Shown here piece by piece: positions 5,783-12,768 of a stretch of 12,768 bases of DNA. Position 1 is the stretch's first letter, and each line of letters starts with the position of its first letter. The position numbers were made by a program, and so were the translations under genes. Below the pieces are notes generated by a model that saw only the letters and a list, made by a program, of their open reading frames with translations, was not told where the DNA came from and searched no databases. This DNA is from JBEDKD01 sp041172365. Its GTDB lineage: Bacteria; Cyanobacteriota; Cyanobacteriia; Cyanobacteriales; Microcoleaceae. The DNA is taken from contig JBEDKD010000306.1 in assembly GCA_041172365.1 (NCBI GenBank), forward strand, positions 1-12,768. The letters are read 5' to 3'.

Positions 5783-5826
5783 CACATAACGACTAGGATC
5801 AAACCGTGACATCTTCATGTTATGTG
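5783..5826 (+). promoter_or_regulatory. Inverted repeat in the psaX leader (CACATAAC...GTTATGTG)
   Basis: CACATAAC (5783-5790) and GTTATGTG (5819-5826) are exact reverse complements with a 28-nt spacer, ending 33 bp before the psaX ATG. It may be a 5'-leader stem-loop or a protein-binding dyad; nothing else supports a regulatory role. Confidence 0.3.
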
Positions 5827-5844
5827 TTAATTAACCTGAATTTT

Positions 5845-5851
5845 AAAGGAG
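5845..5851 (+). promoter_or_regulatory. Shine-Dalgarno AAAGGAG of psaX
   Basis: AAAGGAG lies 8 nt before the psaX ATG, an ideal spacing that supports translation of this short gene. Confidence 0.8.
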
Positions 5852-5859
5852 CTTGAACA

Positions 5860-5997
5860 ATGGCAGAGAAGAAGTTGGTCACGGACTCAGTTGCCAAAAA
5901 CGGCACGTTTCCTTATCCCTTTCGTTCCGCGTGGTTTCTGGGACTTTTAGCGATCAACCTTTTGGTTGCTGGCTACTATTTCCATATCGTTCAGTAA
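5860..5997 (+). CDS. psaX: Photosystem I subunit PsaX
   Basis: A 45-aa protein with a hydrophilic N-terminus (1-21) and one transmembrane helix (about 23-42). The core YPFRSAW-LLAINLLVAGYYF closely resembles, from memory, Thermosynechococcus PsaX (YAFRTFW-LLAINFLVAAYYF). PsaX is a small peripheral subunit of cyanobacterial photosystem I in the thylakoid membrane and binds one chlorophyll a through a helix asparagine; the matching residue here is N33. The N-terminal tail is about 9 residues longer than I recall for Thermosynechococcus. The start is supported by the AAAGGAG 8 nt upstream. It stands alone between lipA and the convergent giant kinase, bracketed by two mutually inverted 29-bp palindromes, so it probably has its own promoter. 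PsaX is found in only a subset of cyanobacteria. Confidence 0.87.
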   Translation: MAEKKLVTDSVAKNGTFPYPFRSAWFLGLLAINLLVAGYYFHIVQ

Positions 5998-6021
5998 TTG
6001 CCGACTGAAATTTTGCCATTT

Positions 6022-6072
6022 GTGCTGCTACTAATCTCTTCTTAATTCTCTCTAGGAGAAATAGGGCAGCAC
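6022..6072 (+). terminator. Candidate psaX terminator, branched stem-loop
   Basis: GTGCTGC (6022-6028) pairs with GCAGCAC (6066-6072). Inside the loop, TTCTC and GAGAA (around 6045-6060) can form a second stem. It starts 24 bp after the psaX stop. The long loop and absence of a clear T-tract keep confidence low. Confidence 0.4.
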
Positions 6073-6113
6073 TCCTAAAATAACTTGATATTTTATAACT
6101 TTATATTTTATCT

Positions 6114-6164
6114 ATAGCAATCCGAAATCGGTTGTGAGAGTTTTCGGAGTGCCTCTTGCTCCCT
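6114..6164. repeat. Repeat debris: TCCGAAA stem and GCCTCTTGCTCCC fragment
   Basis: TCCGAAA (6121-6127) pairs with TTTCGGA (6142-6148) over a 14-nt loop. Next to it, GCCTCTTGCTCCC (6151-6163) is the exact reverse complement of GGGAGCAAGAGGC at 12223-12235. This explains most of the 317-bp gap between psaX and the kinase gene; I see no gene in it. Confidence 0.5.
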
Positions 6165-6246
6165 GGCGCTGAAACGATTGATCGCTGGGGTGTCCCTCTC
6201 CTATTATTAACATTAAAATTTGTTACCTCAGACTCGTGACACGGCA

Positions 6247-6275
6247 GTAGGGACACGGCAGTGCCGTGTCCCTAC
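6247..6275. repeat. 29-bp perfect palindrome GTAGGGACACGGCA-G-TGCCGTGTCCCTAC
   Basis: Exact reverse complement of 5713-5741. A partial duplication of its left arm (GACACGGCAGT) lies at 6238-6248 beside the copy at 6252-6262. It lies 39 bp beyond the 3' end of the giant kinase gene (minus strand) and may serve as that gene's terminator as well as being a dispersed repeat. Confidence 0.9.
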
Positions 6276-6314
6276 TCATTTACCTATATCATATTTAGGA
6301 TTTTCTCGATGAAT

Positions 6315-9300
6315 CTACACCGGAATTTTAATCACAAATTCGGCTCCCTCTCCTAATTGAGAATTGACTTCTAATGAACCCTTGTGTTTCTCAACCACGA
6401 TTTGACGAGCGATCGCCATTCCCAACCCCGTGCCTTTTCCTACAGCTTTAGTCGTAAATAAGTGGTCAAAAATTCTATTTTTCACCTCGTCGCTCATGCC
6501 GATCCCATTATCTTGAATGCGAATTATCACATATTTTCCAGTAGCTTCAACTTCTGTGCTAATAGTAATACAATTGGGTGAAGCTTCAATTTCTTTGTAG
6601 CTTTTATCTTGATGGGATTCTTCTAAAGCATCAATAGCATTGGCTAAAATGTTCATAAATACTTGATTAAGTTGTCCGGCATAGCATTTCACCATTGGTA
6701 ACTCACCGTAATTTTTGACTACGACGATCGCGCTGCGACTCTCATTCGCCTTGAGCCGATGTTTTAAAATTAAAATGACACTATCTAATCCCTCGTGAAT
6801 ATTGAAAGGAACCGGGCGATCGCTGTCGGCTCGTGAGAAGGTTCTCAAACTGTTGCTAATATCGCGGATGCGATCAACTCCTGTTGTCATCGAACCAATT
6901 AATTTCGGCAAATCTTCACGGATAAATTCTAAATCTATTGCCTCAATTTCCTCTTCCAATTCTACACCCGGATTCGGAAATTTCTCTTGATACAAATCTA
7001 GTAAACCAAACAAGTCTTTGACATAATCGATCCCCAATTGAATATTCCCGGCTAAAAATCCCACGGGATTATTAATTTCATGGGCAACCCCCGCGACCAA
7101 ATTTCCCAAGGCCGACATTTTTTCGCTTTGGACAATTTGCAATTGTGCCTGTTTCAAATCCGTTAATGTTTCTTGAGCCTGTTGATAGAGACGAGCATTT
7201 TCTAGGGAGATTGCAGCTTGGGTGCAGAGAAATTTTAATAATTCCACCCGCTCTAATGTAAAGGCATTTGCGATTAGGGCATTTTCTAAGTACAAAATGC
7301 CTATTAATCTACCTTGTTTGACAATTGGCGTACACACCAAACTCTGGGGGGGATGTGCGACTAAATAGGGATCGGCCGCAAAGGTAGCAGGAATGTCTAG
7401 GCTCGTGGTAATGTTTTCCAGAGTGTGATTGACGTAGTAAATAATTGATAAAGGCAGATGTAGGCAACTATCTAACGGTTTGGATTCAAAGTTATGTACT
7501 TGCCCGTCGAGGTATTTAACCATGACTTCTAAACTGCCGTTGTTGTTGAGGATCAATGCGCCTTTATCGGCTCCGGCATTTTCTACTACCACCTCCATGA
7601 TTTGTGCCACCAGTTTTTCCAGGTTAATTTCACTGTAAAAAGATTGGGCAATTTTGAGTATACTGGATACATCAAGTAAGGCAGAGATACTGGTACTAGA
7701 AGTATTGGAGGAAAGAGTAAGTAGAGTTTTCGTAAGGGTTTCTCGCTTGTTGAGAGATGGACGCATCACAGGTTGCAAGATGGGAACGAGCAGTTGGGGA
7801 TAGTGTTTTTCTAGGTTCATTATTTTGGCTTTTGCACCCCAACGGGAATAACAATAATAGGCTTCTTGCATATAGTTGGCTGCTATTTTCTCTTTACCCC
7901 AGTTAAGGTAGAATTTAGCCGCGAGTTCGTTGGCTAAGGCTTCTTCTTGGAGGTAGCCGTTTTCTTTGGCTCCTGAAATGGCTTTATCATATAGCTCGAT
8001 CGCGTCGGCTTTGTGCTCTAAAATACGAGACTTTTCTGCCCGAATTAAATCGCATTTATGACCGAAGTTTTGGGGGGCATAAGTTGACCAATAGGTTAGT
8101 TTATCGAGATCCTTTGCTACTTCTTCTAACACTAGCAATGTGCTATTTTCTCCTAGGGTATGGGAAATTGTCGCCAGTAGTGTTAAGCCATGATAAAAAT
8201 GAAATATACCGAATTTAACCGTCCCCGCGACTCCACCGATGGCTTCCTGTGCAAGTTGCGCGATCGCGAGTGCCTCCTGGGGTTCACCAAAATGATAAGT
8301 CAAAATCAGTTTATGCACATAAACACTGCCAATGGAATAAGTATCGCCGGCCCCTTGATGTTGAGGTAATCGTTCATTTTCGTTGTAAATATCCCCCACT
8401 AAATATTGGGGATGATCCGTTTCCCCCATCCAATTTAACACAGCCTGTTGAGCAATCTGATGAAAGTTGAGAGCCGTGGTTTGTTTGAGTTTACTGATCG
8501 CGTCTCCATAAATTTGCATATCCTCAGAGAGTTGGGGAAGATTCTCAGAGGCAAAATAGGCGAGTTGACAATGATTAAAGACACAGTAGGCAGCAAATTC
8601 TAAATCTCCCGATTCTAATCCGGCTTGGTATCCTGTCAGTAGGGGTCCTATGGAGTTACGAATTGGTTTCTTCCAGATGCGAACAAAGGGATAAATCAAA
8701 TTGAGTATTTTGGCTTTAAAGCTGACACATTGAAATTTTTCCATTAACGTCAATGCCACATCCGCCGAATGATTTCCTGCCTCAATTTCTCCACCAAATG
8801 CACAAAGAATCAACCCATAAGTTGAGTAGGCATAGGCCGTTTCTAAGGTATTACCAAACAGCAAAGATAATTCCACTTGTTTGAGCACAATTAACGGATA
8901 TAAAGCGGGTGAGCCAATATACGCGGCTGAAGCCATACTGCTGAGAATACTCATTGCCGCAAGTTTTTGGGGATCGCTCATCGGCCGTAAATTTGTCACA
9001 TTCTCCGTTTTTGCCAGCAGTTGACGAACTTCATTGAAGGCCGATTCTGTAATCTCCTGAGTCGGATTTTCTGGCAATTCTACATCTAATTGGCTTAGTA
9101 CCCCACGAGCAATTTTAAGGGCTTCTGATAATCGGTTACGGGCAATTAATGATTGAATCTGAACTTCGATGGCTTTGACTTGATCTAGTACCTGGGAGAT
9201 ATTTTGCAGAATTACCTCTGTCAGTTCATCTACACGCTCAAATTGGCCGATCAGAGAGGCGCAAATCCCGGCTTCGATAAACAAACCTCGTGCTAGATTC

Positions 9301-11699
9301 GGTTTTTTTATCCAGACATCATTGGCTAAAAGTTTCAATCCAGTTTCACAGTATTCGGCCGCGGCTTCGTAAGCAGATGAGAGCCTCGCTTTGCCTCCGG
9401 CGAGGAGATTGAGTCGTGCTAAATTATCATATTCATCCTGTGATGAAATTTGATCTATTCCCTTGTTTAACTGACTGACAATGACAAAAATTTTATCTTC
9501 GAGTTGCTCCGTAGATGTTTGATTTAGTAGTAATTGCCCTATCTTGAGATGGATTAATGATTTTTTATCTTCAGGAATTAGGGAGTACGCGGCTTGCTGG
9601 ACGCGATCGTGCAAGAATCGGTAAGGAACTATAATAGTTTGGGTGCTTGTTGAATCCCCTATATCTTCTTGGAAAAACTTGTAGGTTTCATTGAGGGGAA
9701 TAATTAATCCTTCCTGCAAGGTGTTCCACAATGACGCGGCAGTTTCTACTTCCGAATTTTCGGAAATTATCGCGAGAGTTTCTAAATCAAATTGATTCCC
9801 AATACACGCGGCAAGCATCAATACTTTTTGAGTTTCTTGTGGCAATTTCTGCAACTGCAAAGCCATAAACTCAACCACGTCATCTGTTAAACTTTGTGCT
9901 TTAATTTGGCTAATTTCACACTCCCAGTATCCCGCATCCGGGTTGAAGTGGATGAATTTATCCTCATGCAATACCTTGAGAAATTGGGTGGTAAAAAAGG
10001 GATTACCTTTCGTTTTTTGATAGACTAATTCCGTTAAGGGTTGGGCGAGGGCGCGATCGCAACTCAATGTATCTGCGACTAATTGATTAATATCATTTTG
10101 ACTTAAGGCCTCTAGGGTAAGTGTATTCACGGTTGCCCCGTTTTTTTCCACTTCATTCACTGTCAAAATAAAGGGATGGACGGGGGACACTTCGTTATCC
10201 CGATAGGCTCCTAAAATTAACAAGTAACCCCCATCATTCATCAGCACTTCTAATAACTTAAGTGATGCTGAATCTGCCCACTGTAAATCATCTAAGAAAA
10301 TCACCAAGGGATGCTCTACCTGGGTAAATACTTGGACAAAATTTTGCAACAATAAATTAAAGCGATTTTGGACGGCACTTCCCGATAATTCTACCACCGG
10401 TGGTTGTTTTCCAATTAATAGTTCCAGTTCGGGAATTACTTCAATAATTACCTGTCCGTTTTCTCCCACTACTTCTAATATTTTATCTTTCCATTGTTGC
10501 AATTGACTATCGTTTTCACTGAGTAATTGCCCCATTAAATCCCGAAAAGCTTGCAAGAAAGCACTAAAGGGAATATTACGATTAAATTGATCAAATTTCC
10601 CTTTAATAAAATAACCACGTTGCCGAACAATAGGTTTATGAACTTCATTCACTACCGCGGTTTTACCAATGCCGGAAAATCCGGCTACCAGCATCAATTC
10701 TGTACTGCCCTGTGCTACTCTTTCAAAGGCACTTAATAAAATTTGTACCTCCCCTTGACGGCCATAGAGTTTTTCGGGAATAATGAAGCGATCTGAAAAA
10801 TCCCGTTTTCCTAACGAAAAAGGGGTAATTATCCCTGTTTCTTGCCATTGACTTAAGCATTTTTCTAAGTCATACTTCAACCCGATCGCGCTCTGATAGC
10901 GATCTTCGGCATTCTTCGCCATCAACTTTGTAATAATGTTAGATAAAACCAGGGGAATTTCGGAATTTATCTTATCAATAACAGGGGGTTGTTTGGCAAT
11001 ATGACAATGAATTAACTCCATCGGATCATTCGATGGAAACGGAAGCTTACCCGTTAAAATTTCAAAAAAAGTAATGCCCAAGGAATAGAAATCCGTGCGA
11101 TAATCAATCCCTCGATTCATGCGCCCTGTTTGTTCTGGGGAGAGGTAAGCCAGAGTCCCTTCTAAGACATTAGGATTTTGGAGTTCTTGGCTTTCTTTGG
11201 GCAGGAGAGATGAAATACTAAAGTCTATCAATTTCACTTGTTTTGTTTCTGGATTAATCAGAATATTCGCCGGTTTTATGTCTTTGTGAATAATGCGTTT
11301 CTGGTGAAGTTCATTGATGGTATTTGTTAAATTAATTGCCATCTCTAAAAAAGATTTTATAGATGATAAAATTTGCTCTTTACTACCCCGTTCTTGCACA
11401 TATTGACTCAGGGAAATCCCCCCGAAATCTTCCATTACTAGAGCATAGCTGTTCCGATAGGATTCTAAACTATAAGATTTAATAACACCAGGTAAATCAA
11501 TGTTTTTAGCAATTGTGTACTGATTGCGAAACTGCACCAATTCACTAAAGCGGGGATACTCATTTGCCAGTAACTTAATCGCGACTGGCGTTGAATCAGC
11601 CAGTCGTATTCCTCGGTAAACTAAAGTTCTGCTACCTATGTAAATGGGCTCCCTAATAATATAACCAGGAATGGGGATGACAGATACAGCGAATTCCAT
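6315..11699 (-). CDS. Hybrid Ser/Thr protein kinase - AAA-type ATPase - GAF - sensor histidine kinase (HstK-like)
   Basis: A 1794-aa soluble multidomain kinase. (1) Ser/Thr kinase domain ~13-285: VAIK lysine K42, catalytic loop HKDIKPAN with D140, metal-binding D159 in DFS (DFG replaced), LSPEQ at 186-190, then a standard lobe-C. (2) STAND/COG3899-type ATPase ~310-700: Walker A GFSGIGKT (340-347) and Walker B LVIFLDD (465-471) followed by LQWAD. (3) A long helical, TPR-like region ~750-1290. (4) GAF domain ~1340-1500. (5) Histidine kinase: H-box with phospho-acceptor H1540 (AHEINNP), then ATPase with N-box N1683/N1687, QDNGIGM and GKGTGLGM, ending at 1794. No transmembrane segments are evident. 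This architecture is frequent in cyanobacteria; signals and partners are mostly unknown. It carries no receiver domain and no response regulator gene adjoins it, so the phosphorelay partner is elsewhere. DFS and HKD variants are, as far as I recall, shared by the family, so the kinase domain need not be dead. ATG 11699 leaves a 12-residue lead before the kinase fold; no clear Shine-Dalgarno precedes it. Confidence 0.93.
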   Translation of the reverse strand: MEFAVSVIPIPGYIIREPIYIGSRTLVYRGIRLADSTPVAIKLLANEYPRFSELVQFRNQYTIAKNIDLPGVIKSYSLESYRNSYALVMEDFGGISLSQYVQERGSKEQILSSIKSFLEMAINLTNTINELHQKRIIHKDIKPANILINPETKQVKLIDFSISSLLPKESQELQNPNVLEGTLAYLSPEQTGRMNRGIDYRTDFYSLGITFFEILTGKLPFPSNDPMELIHCHIAKQPPVIDKINSEIPLVLSNIITKLMAKNAEDRYQSAIGLKYDLEKCLSQWQETGIITPFSLGKRDFSDRFIIPEKLYGRQGEVQILLSAFERVAQGSTELMLVAGFSGIGKTAVVNEVHKPIVRQRGYFIKGKFDQFNRNIPFSAFLQAFRDLMGQLLSENDSQLQQWKDKILEVVGENGQVIIEVIPELELLIGKQPPVVELSGSAVQNRFNLLLQNFVQVFTQVEHPLVIFLDDLQWADSASLKLLEVLMNDGGYLLILGAYRDNEVSPVHPFILTVNEVEKNGATVNTLTLEALSQNDINQLVADTLSCDRALAQPLTELVYQKTKGNPFFTTQFLKVLHEDKFIHFNPDAGYWECEISQIKAQSLTDDVVEFMALQLQKLPQETQKVLMLAACIGNQFDLETLAIISENSEVETAASLWNTLQEGLIIPLNETYKFFQEDIGDSTSTQTIIVPYRFLHDRVQQAAYSLIPEDKKSLIHLKIGQLLLNQTSTEQLEDKIFVIVSQLNKGIDQISSQDEYDNLARLNLLAGGKARLSSAYEAAAEYCETGLKLLANDVWIKKPNLARGLFIEAGICASLIGQFERVDELTEVILQNISQVLDQVKAIEVQIQSLIARNRLSEALKIARGVLSQLDVELPENPTQEITESAFNEVRQLLAKTENVTNLRPMSDPQKLAAMSILSSMASAAYIGSPALYPLIVLKQVELSLLFGNTLETAYAYSTYGLILCAFGGEIEAGNHSADVALTLMEKFQCVSFKAKILNLIYPFVRIWKKPIRNSIGPLLTGYQAGLESGDLEFAAYCVFNHCQLAYFASENLPQLSEDMQIYGDAISKLKQTTALNFHQIAQQAVLNWMGETDHPQYLVGDIYNENERLPQHQGAGDTYSIGSVYVHKLILTYHFGEPQEALAIAQLAQEAIGGVAGTVKFGIFHFYHGLTLLATISHTLGENSTLLVLEEVAKDLDKLTYWSTYAPQNFGHKCDLIRAEKSRILEHKADAIELYDKAISGAKENGYLQEEALANELAAKFYLNWGKEKIAANYMQEAYYCYSRWGAKAKIMNLEKHYPQLLVPILQPVMRPSLNKRETLTKTLLTLSSNTSSTSISALLDVSSILKIAQSFYSEINLEKLVAQIMEVVVENAGADKGALILNNNGSLEVMVKYLDGQVHNFESKPLDSCLHLPLSIIYYVNHTLENITTSLDIPATFAADPYLVAHPPQSLVCTPIVKQGRLIGILYLENALIANAFTLERVELLKFLCTQAAISLENARLYQQAQETLTDLKQAQLQIVQSEKMSALGNLVAGVAHEINNPVGFLAGNIQLGIDYVKDLFGLLDLYQEKFPNPGVELEEEIEAIDLEFIREDLPKLIGSMTTGVDRIRDISNSLRTFSRADSDRPVPFNIHEGLDSVILILKHRLKANESRSAIVVVKNYGELPMVKCYAGQLNQVFMNILANAIDALEESHQDKSYKEIEASPNCITISTEVEATGKYVIIRIQDNGIGMSDEVKNRIFDHLFTTKAVGKGTGLGMAIARQIVVEKHKGSLEVNSQLGEGAEFVIKIPV

Positions 11700-11763
11700 T
11701 TTTTTATCAACTTTATTAGTAAATCAGAATATTACTATATTGTTTTCACAGATAAACGATGTC

Positions 11764-11778
11764 TTAACAAAATGTTAA
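11764..11778. promoter_or_regulatory. TTAACA-AAA-TGTTAA dyad upstream of the hybrid kinase gene
   Basis: A perfect 6-bp dyad with a 3-bp centre, 65-79 bp upstream of the kinase start codon. The size and position would suit a transcription factor site. AT-rich dyads arise easily by chance here, so this is only a candidate. Confidence 0.3.
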
Positions 11779-12109
11779 ATATTAAAGCACTTATGCACTC
11801 CGATTAAAGAACGCGGTTTTTTTTAACAGAGATTAAGAGAGTGAAAGCAGTATTTTAGTAAAAAAACAGGGTGGCGCCATAAGTCATCTATTTAGTAAAT
11901 GTGGTGAGTAATTTCTTCATGGCTGAAACCCGTTCATATTATCGCCTCTTCCTTGTTTTAATCGTGGTGCCGGATAATGTTAAACCAATAAAATAATATC
12001 AATAATGATGAGTTTATATGAGTATCACTGGTGTAAGATGTCATTCCGGCAAAACTATTAAATACCGTCTAGGGCGGGTACGGGAGCAACTACAGAAGAA
12101 AATAACGAG

Positions 12110-12208
12110 ATATAGTCATTCCCCATAAAAATGAGACGCGTTAAATCCAGGCAATTCTTACTGTGACTGTTTTTTTCAATTTCTCAATATAGGTTGAAAT
12201 GACTATAT
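12110..12208. mobile_element. Possible MITE with 11-bp terminal inverted repeats
   Basis: ATATAGTCATT (12110-12120) and AATGACTATAT (12198-12208) are exact reverse complements bounding a 99-bp non-coding segment. Ends beginning with TA would fit the TA target preference of IS630/Tc1-type elements (established for that group). No transposase and no second copy lie in the window, so the call depends on copies elsewhere in the genome. Confidence 0.4.
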
Positions 12209-12222
12209 TTATTAGATCCCTA

Positions 12223-12239
12223 GGGAGCAAGAGGCTCCC
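12223..12239. repeat. GGGAGC-AAGAG-GCTCCC hairpin
   Basis: A 6-bp perfect stem (12223-12228 with 12234-12239) and 5-nt loop. GGGAGCAAGAGGC recurs as its reverse complement at 6151-6163, which supports a dispersed repeat family. It may also lie in the trailer of the cNMP-domain gene (3' end at 12357). Confidence 0.65.
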
Positions 12240-12356
12240 ACCACTTACCCAGGCTTCATCCCTAGATTAAAAAATTTGAGATTTCCCTGAGTCGATCGCT
12301 CTTCTCTTCAATTTTGCAATCTTATTCTATTCTCCTTCCTTAAGAGAAATCAACTA

Positions 12357-12731
12357 TTAAATCATTTCTTTCAGATGTCGGAGGCGATCGGAAAAACTTC
12401 TCATCACTTCTAAAGCAAACATAGGCGTTTCCTGAATCGCAAACAGAAAATGCTTCTGATCTAAAAAAGCCAAAGTACAATTAGTTTTCGCAACCGCAGT
12501 GGAAACACGAGTACCATTTTGATGAACCAGGGCCCCCTCTCCAAAAATATCGCCTTTTTTAATCGTTTCTACTAATTTTCCATTAATTATTAAATTAACT
12601 TCACCTTCTAAAATTCCATACATATATTCACCAGGTTCACCCTCCTTAAAAATTACTTCACCCACCTGAAATTTTTGGGGAGAAACCGATTGCTTTTGAA
12701 ATAACAGAACTGTTTTTGCGGGTTCGAGCAT
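12357..12731 (-). CDS. Stand-alone cyclic nucleotide-binding (Crp/cNMP) domain protein
   Basis: A 124-aa protein that is a single cNMP-binding beta-barrel: FQVGEVIFKEGEPGEYMYGI at 21-40 is the typical opening strand-turn (cf. F..G..if.eGd....my.i), followed by EGEVNLI (42-48). The phosphate-binding cassette spans F63-A81 with FGEGAL (E65 would contact ribose) and TR (74-75; R75 would contact the cyclic phosphate). The cassette deviates from the consensus PRxAT: P is T74 and A-T is V76-S77, so nucleotide binding is likely but not certain. The protein ends after the C-helix (SFSDRLRHLKEMI), with no helix-turn-helix or kinase domain, so it cannot act as a CRP-type DNA-binding factor alone. It is presumably a regulatory subunit for another protein (inference). 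The ATG at 12731 has no obvious Shine-Dalgarno; only 37 bp lie upstream in the window. Confidence 0.88.
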   Translation of the reverse strand: MLEPAKTVLLFQKQSVSPQKFQVGEVIFKEGEPGEYMYGILEGEVNLIINGKLVETIKKGDIFGEGALVHQNGTRVSTAVAKTNCTLAFLDQKHFLFAIQETPMFALEVMRSFSDRLRHLKEMI

Positions 12732-12768
12732 AATTTTTACAAGAATAAAATACTTTTAACTAGCTGTC

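Larger units (their letters stand above)
11700..12356. other. 657-bp gene-free intergenic region with repeat fragments
   Basis: It lies between the giant kinase and the cNMP-domain gene, both on the minus strand. I find no convincing gene or tRNA on either strand. It holds a TTAACA-AAA-TGTTAA dyad near the kinase start, a degenerate copy of the GC-rich hairpin family at 12070-12092 (TAGGGCGGGTACGGGAGCAAC), a possible MITE at 12110-12208 and a GGGAGC hairpin at 12223-12239. Much of it is AT-rich and featureless. Confidence 0.6.

Noticed and set aside
6470..6480. Possible internal break in the giant kinase
   Set aside because: The frame is continuous from 11699 to 6315 and all domain motifs occur in the expected order, so no frameshift is indicated.
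11919..11996. 25-codon ORF starting MAETRSYYRLF with a hydrophobic centre
   Set aside because: No Shine-Dalgarno, very short, no recognised family and surrounded by repeat-rich non-coding DNA; chance is more likely.

Overview
The window looks like chromosomal DNA from a cyanobacterium. The evidence is a photosystem I subunit gene (psaX), at least nine copies of the HIP1 octamer GCGATCGC (for example at 1813, 2032, 2741, 3280, 5489, 6409, 6816, 8260 and 10053), heptanucleotide tandem repeats, several families of short dispersed palindromes, and a giant Ser/Thr kinase-ATPase-GAF-histidine kinase of a type common in cyanobacteria. Moderate-to-low GC and the repeat families would fit a unicellular or Planktothrix/Microcystis/Cyanothece-like lineage, but I cannot fix the genus.

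Layout. 1-77: ACCYATY heptamer repeats running up to the first gene. 83-862 (+): an Lgt-like integral membrane protein that lacks several catalytic residues of true Lgt. 862-1101: two ~73-bp composite repeats built from AGAAACCGGGTTTCT palindromes. 1102-2517 (+): a multi-cluster radical SAM protein of the COG1964 type, the group that contains archaeal tetraether lipid synthase. 2518-2720: a convergent gap with a perfect 17-bp hairpin. 2721-3860 (-): a PfkB sugar kinase of the heptose-7-phosphate kinase (RfaE1/HldE-N) type carrying a lysine-rich insert. 3970-4545 (-): a GTG-started CheY-like regulator with a coiled-coil tail, probably co-transcribed with the kinase. 4678-5667 (+): lipoyl synthase LipA with an unusual insert. 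5860-5997 (+): psaX, 45 aa. 6315-11699 (-): the 1794-aa hybrid kinase. 11700-12356: a gene-free stretch with repeat debris and a possible MITE. 12357-12731 (-): a stand-alone cyclic-nucleotide-binding domain.

How the genes relate. The window is mostly a mosaic of independent small transcription units separated by dispersed repeats. Two groupings deserve attention. The first is the same-strand pair of Lgt-like protein and Tes-like radical SAM enzyme, which together suggest an uncharacterised membrane-lipid or lipoprotein-lipid modification; this is inference. The second is a signalling set of hybrid kinase, stand-alone receiver and stand-alone cNMP domain, which are on the same strand but not in one operon. 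LipA (lipoate cofactor) and PsaX (photosystem I) are housekeeping functions.
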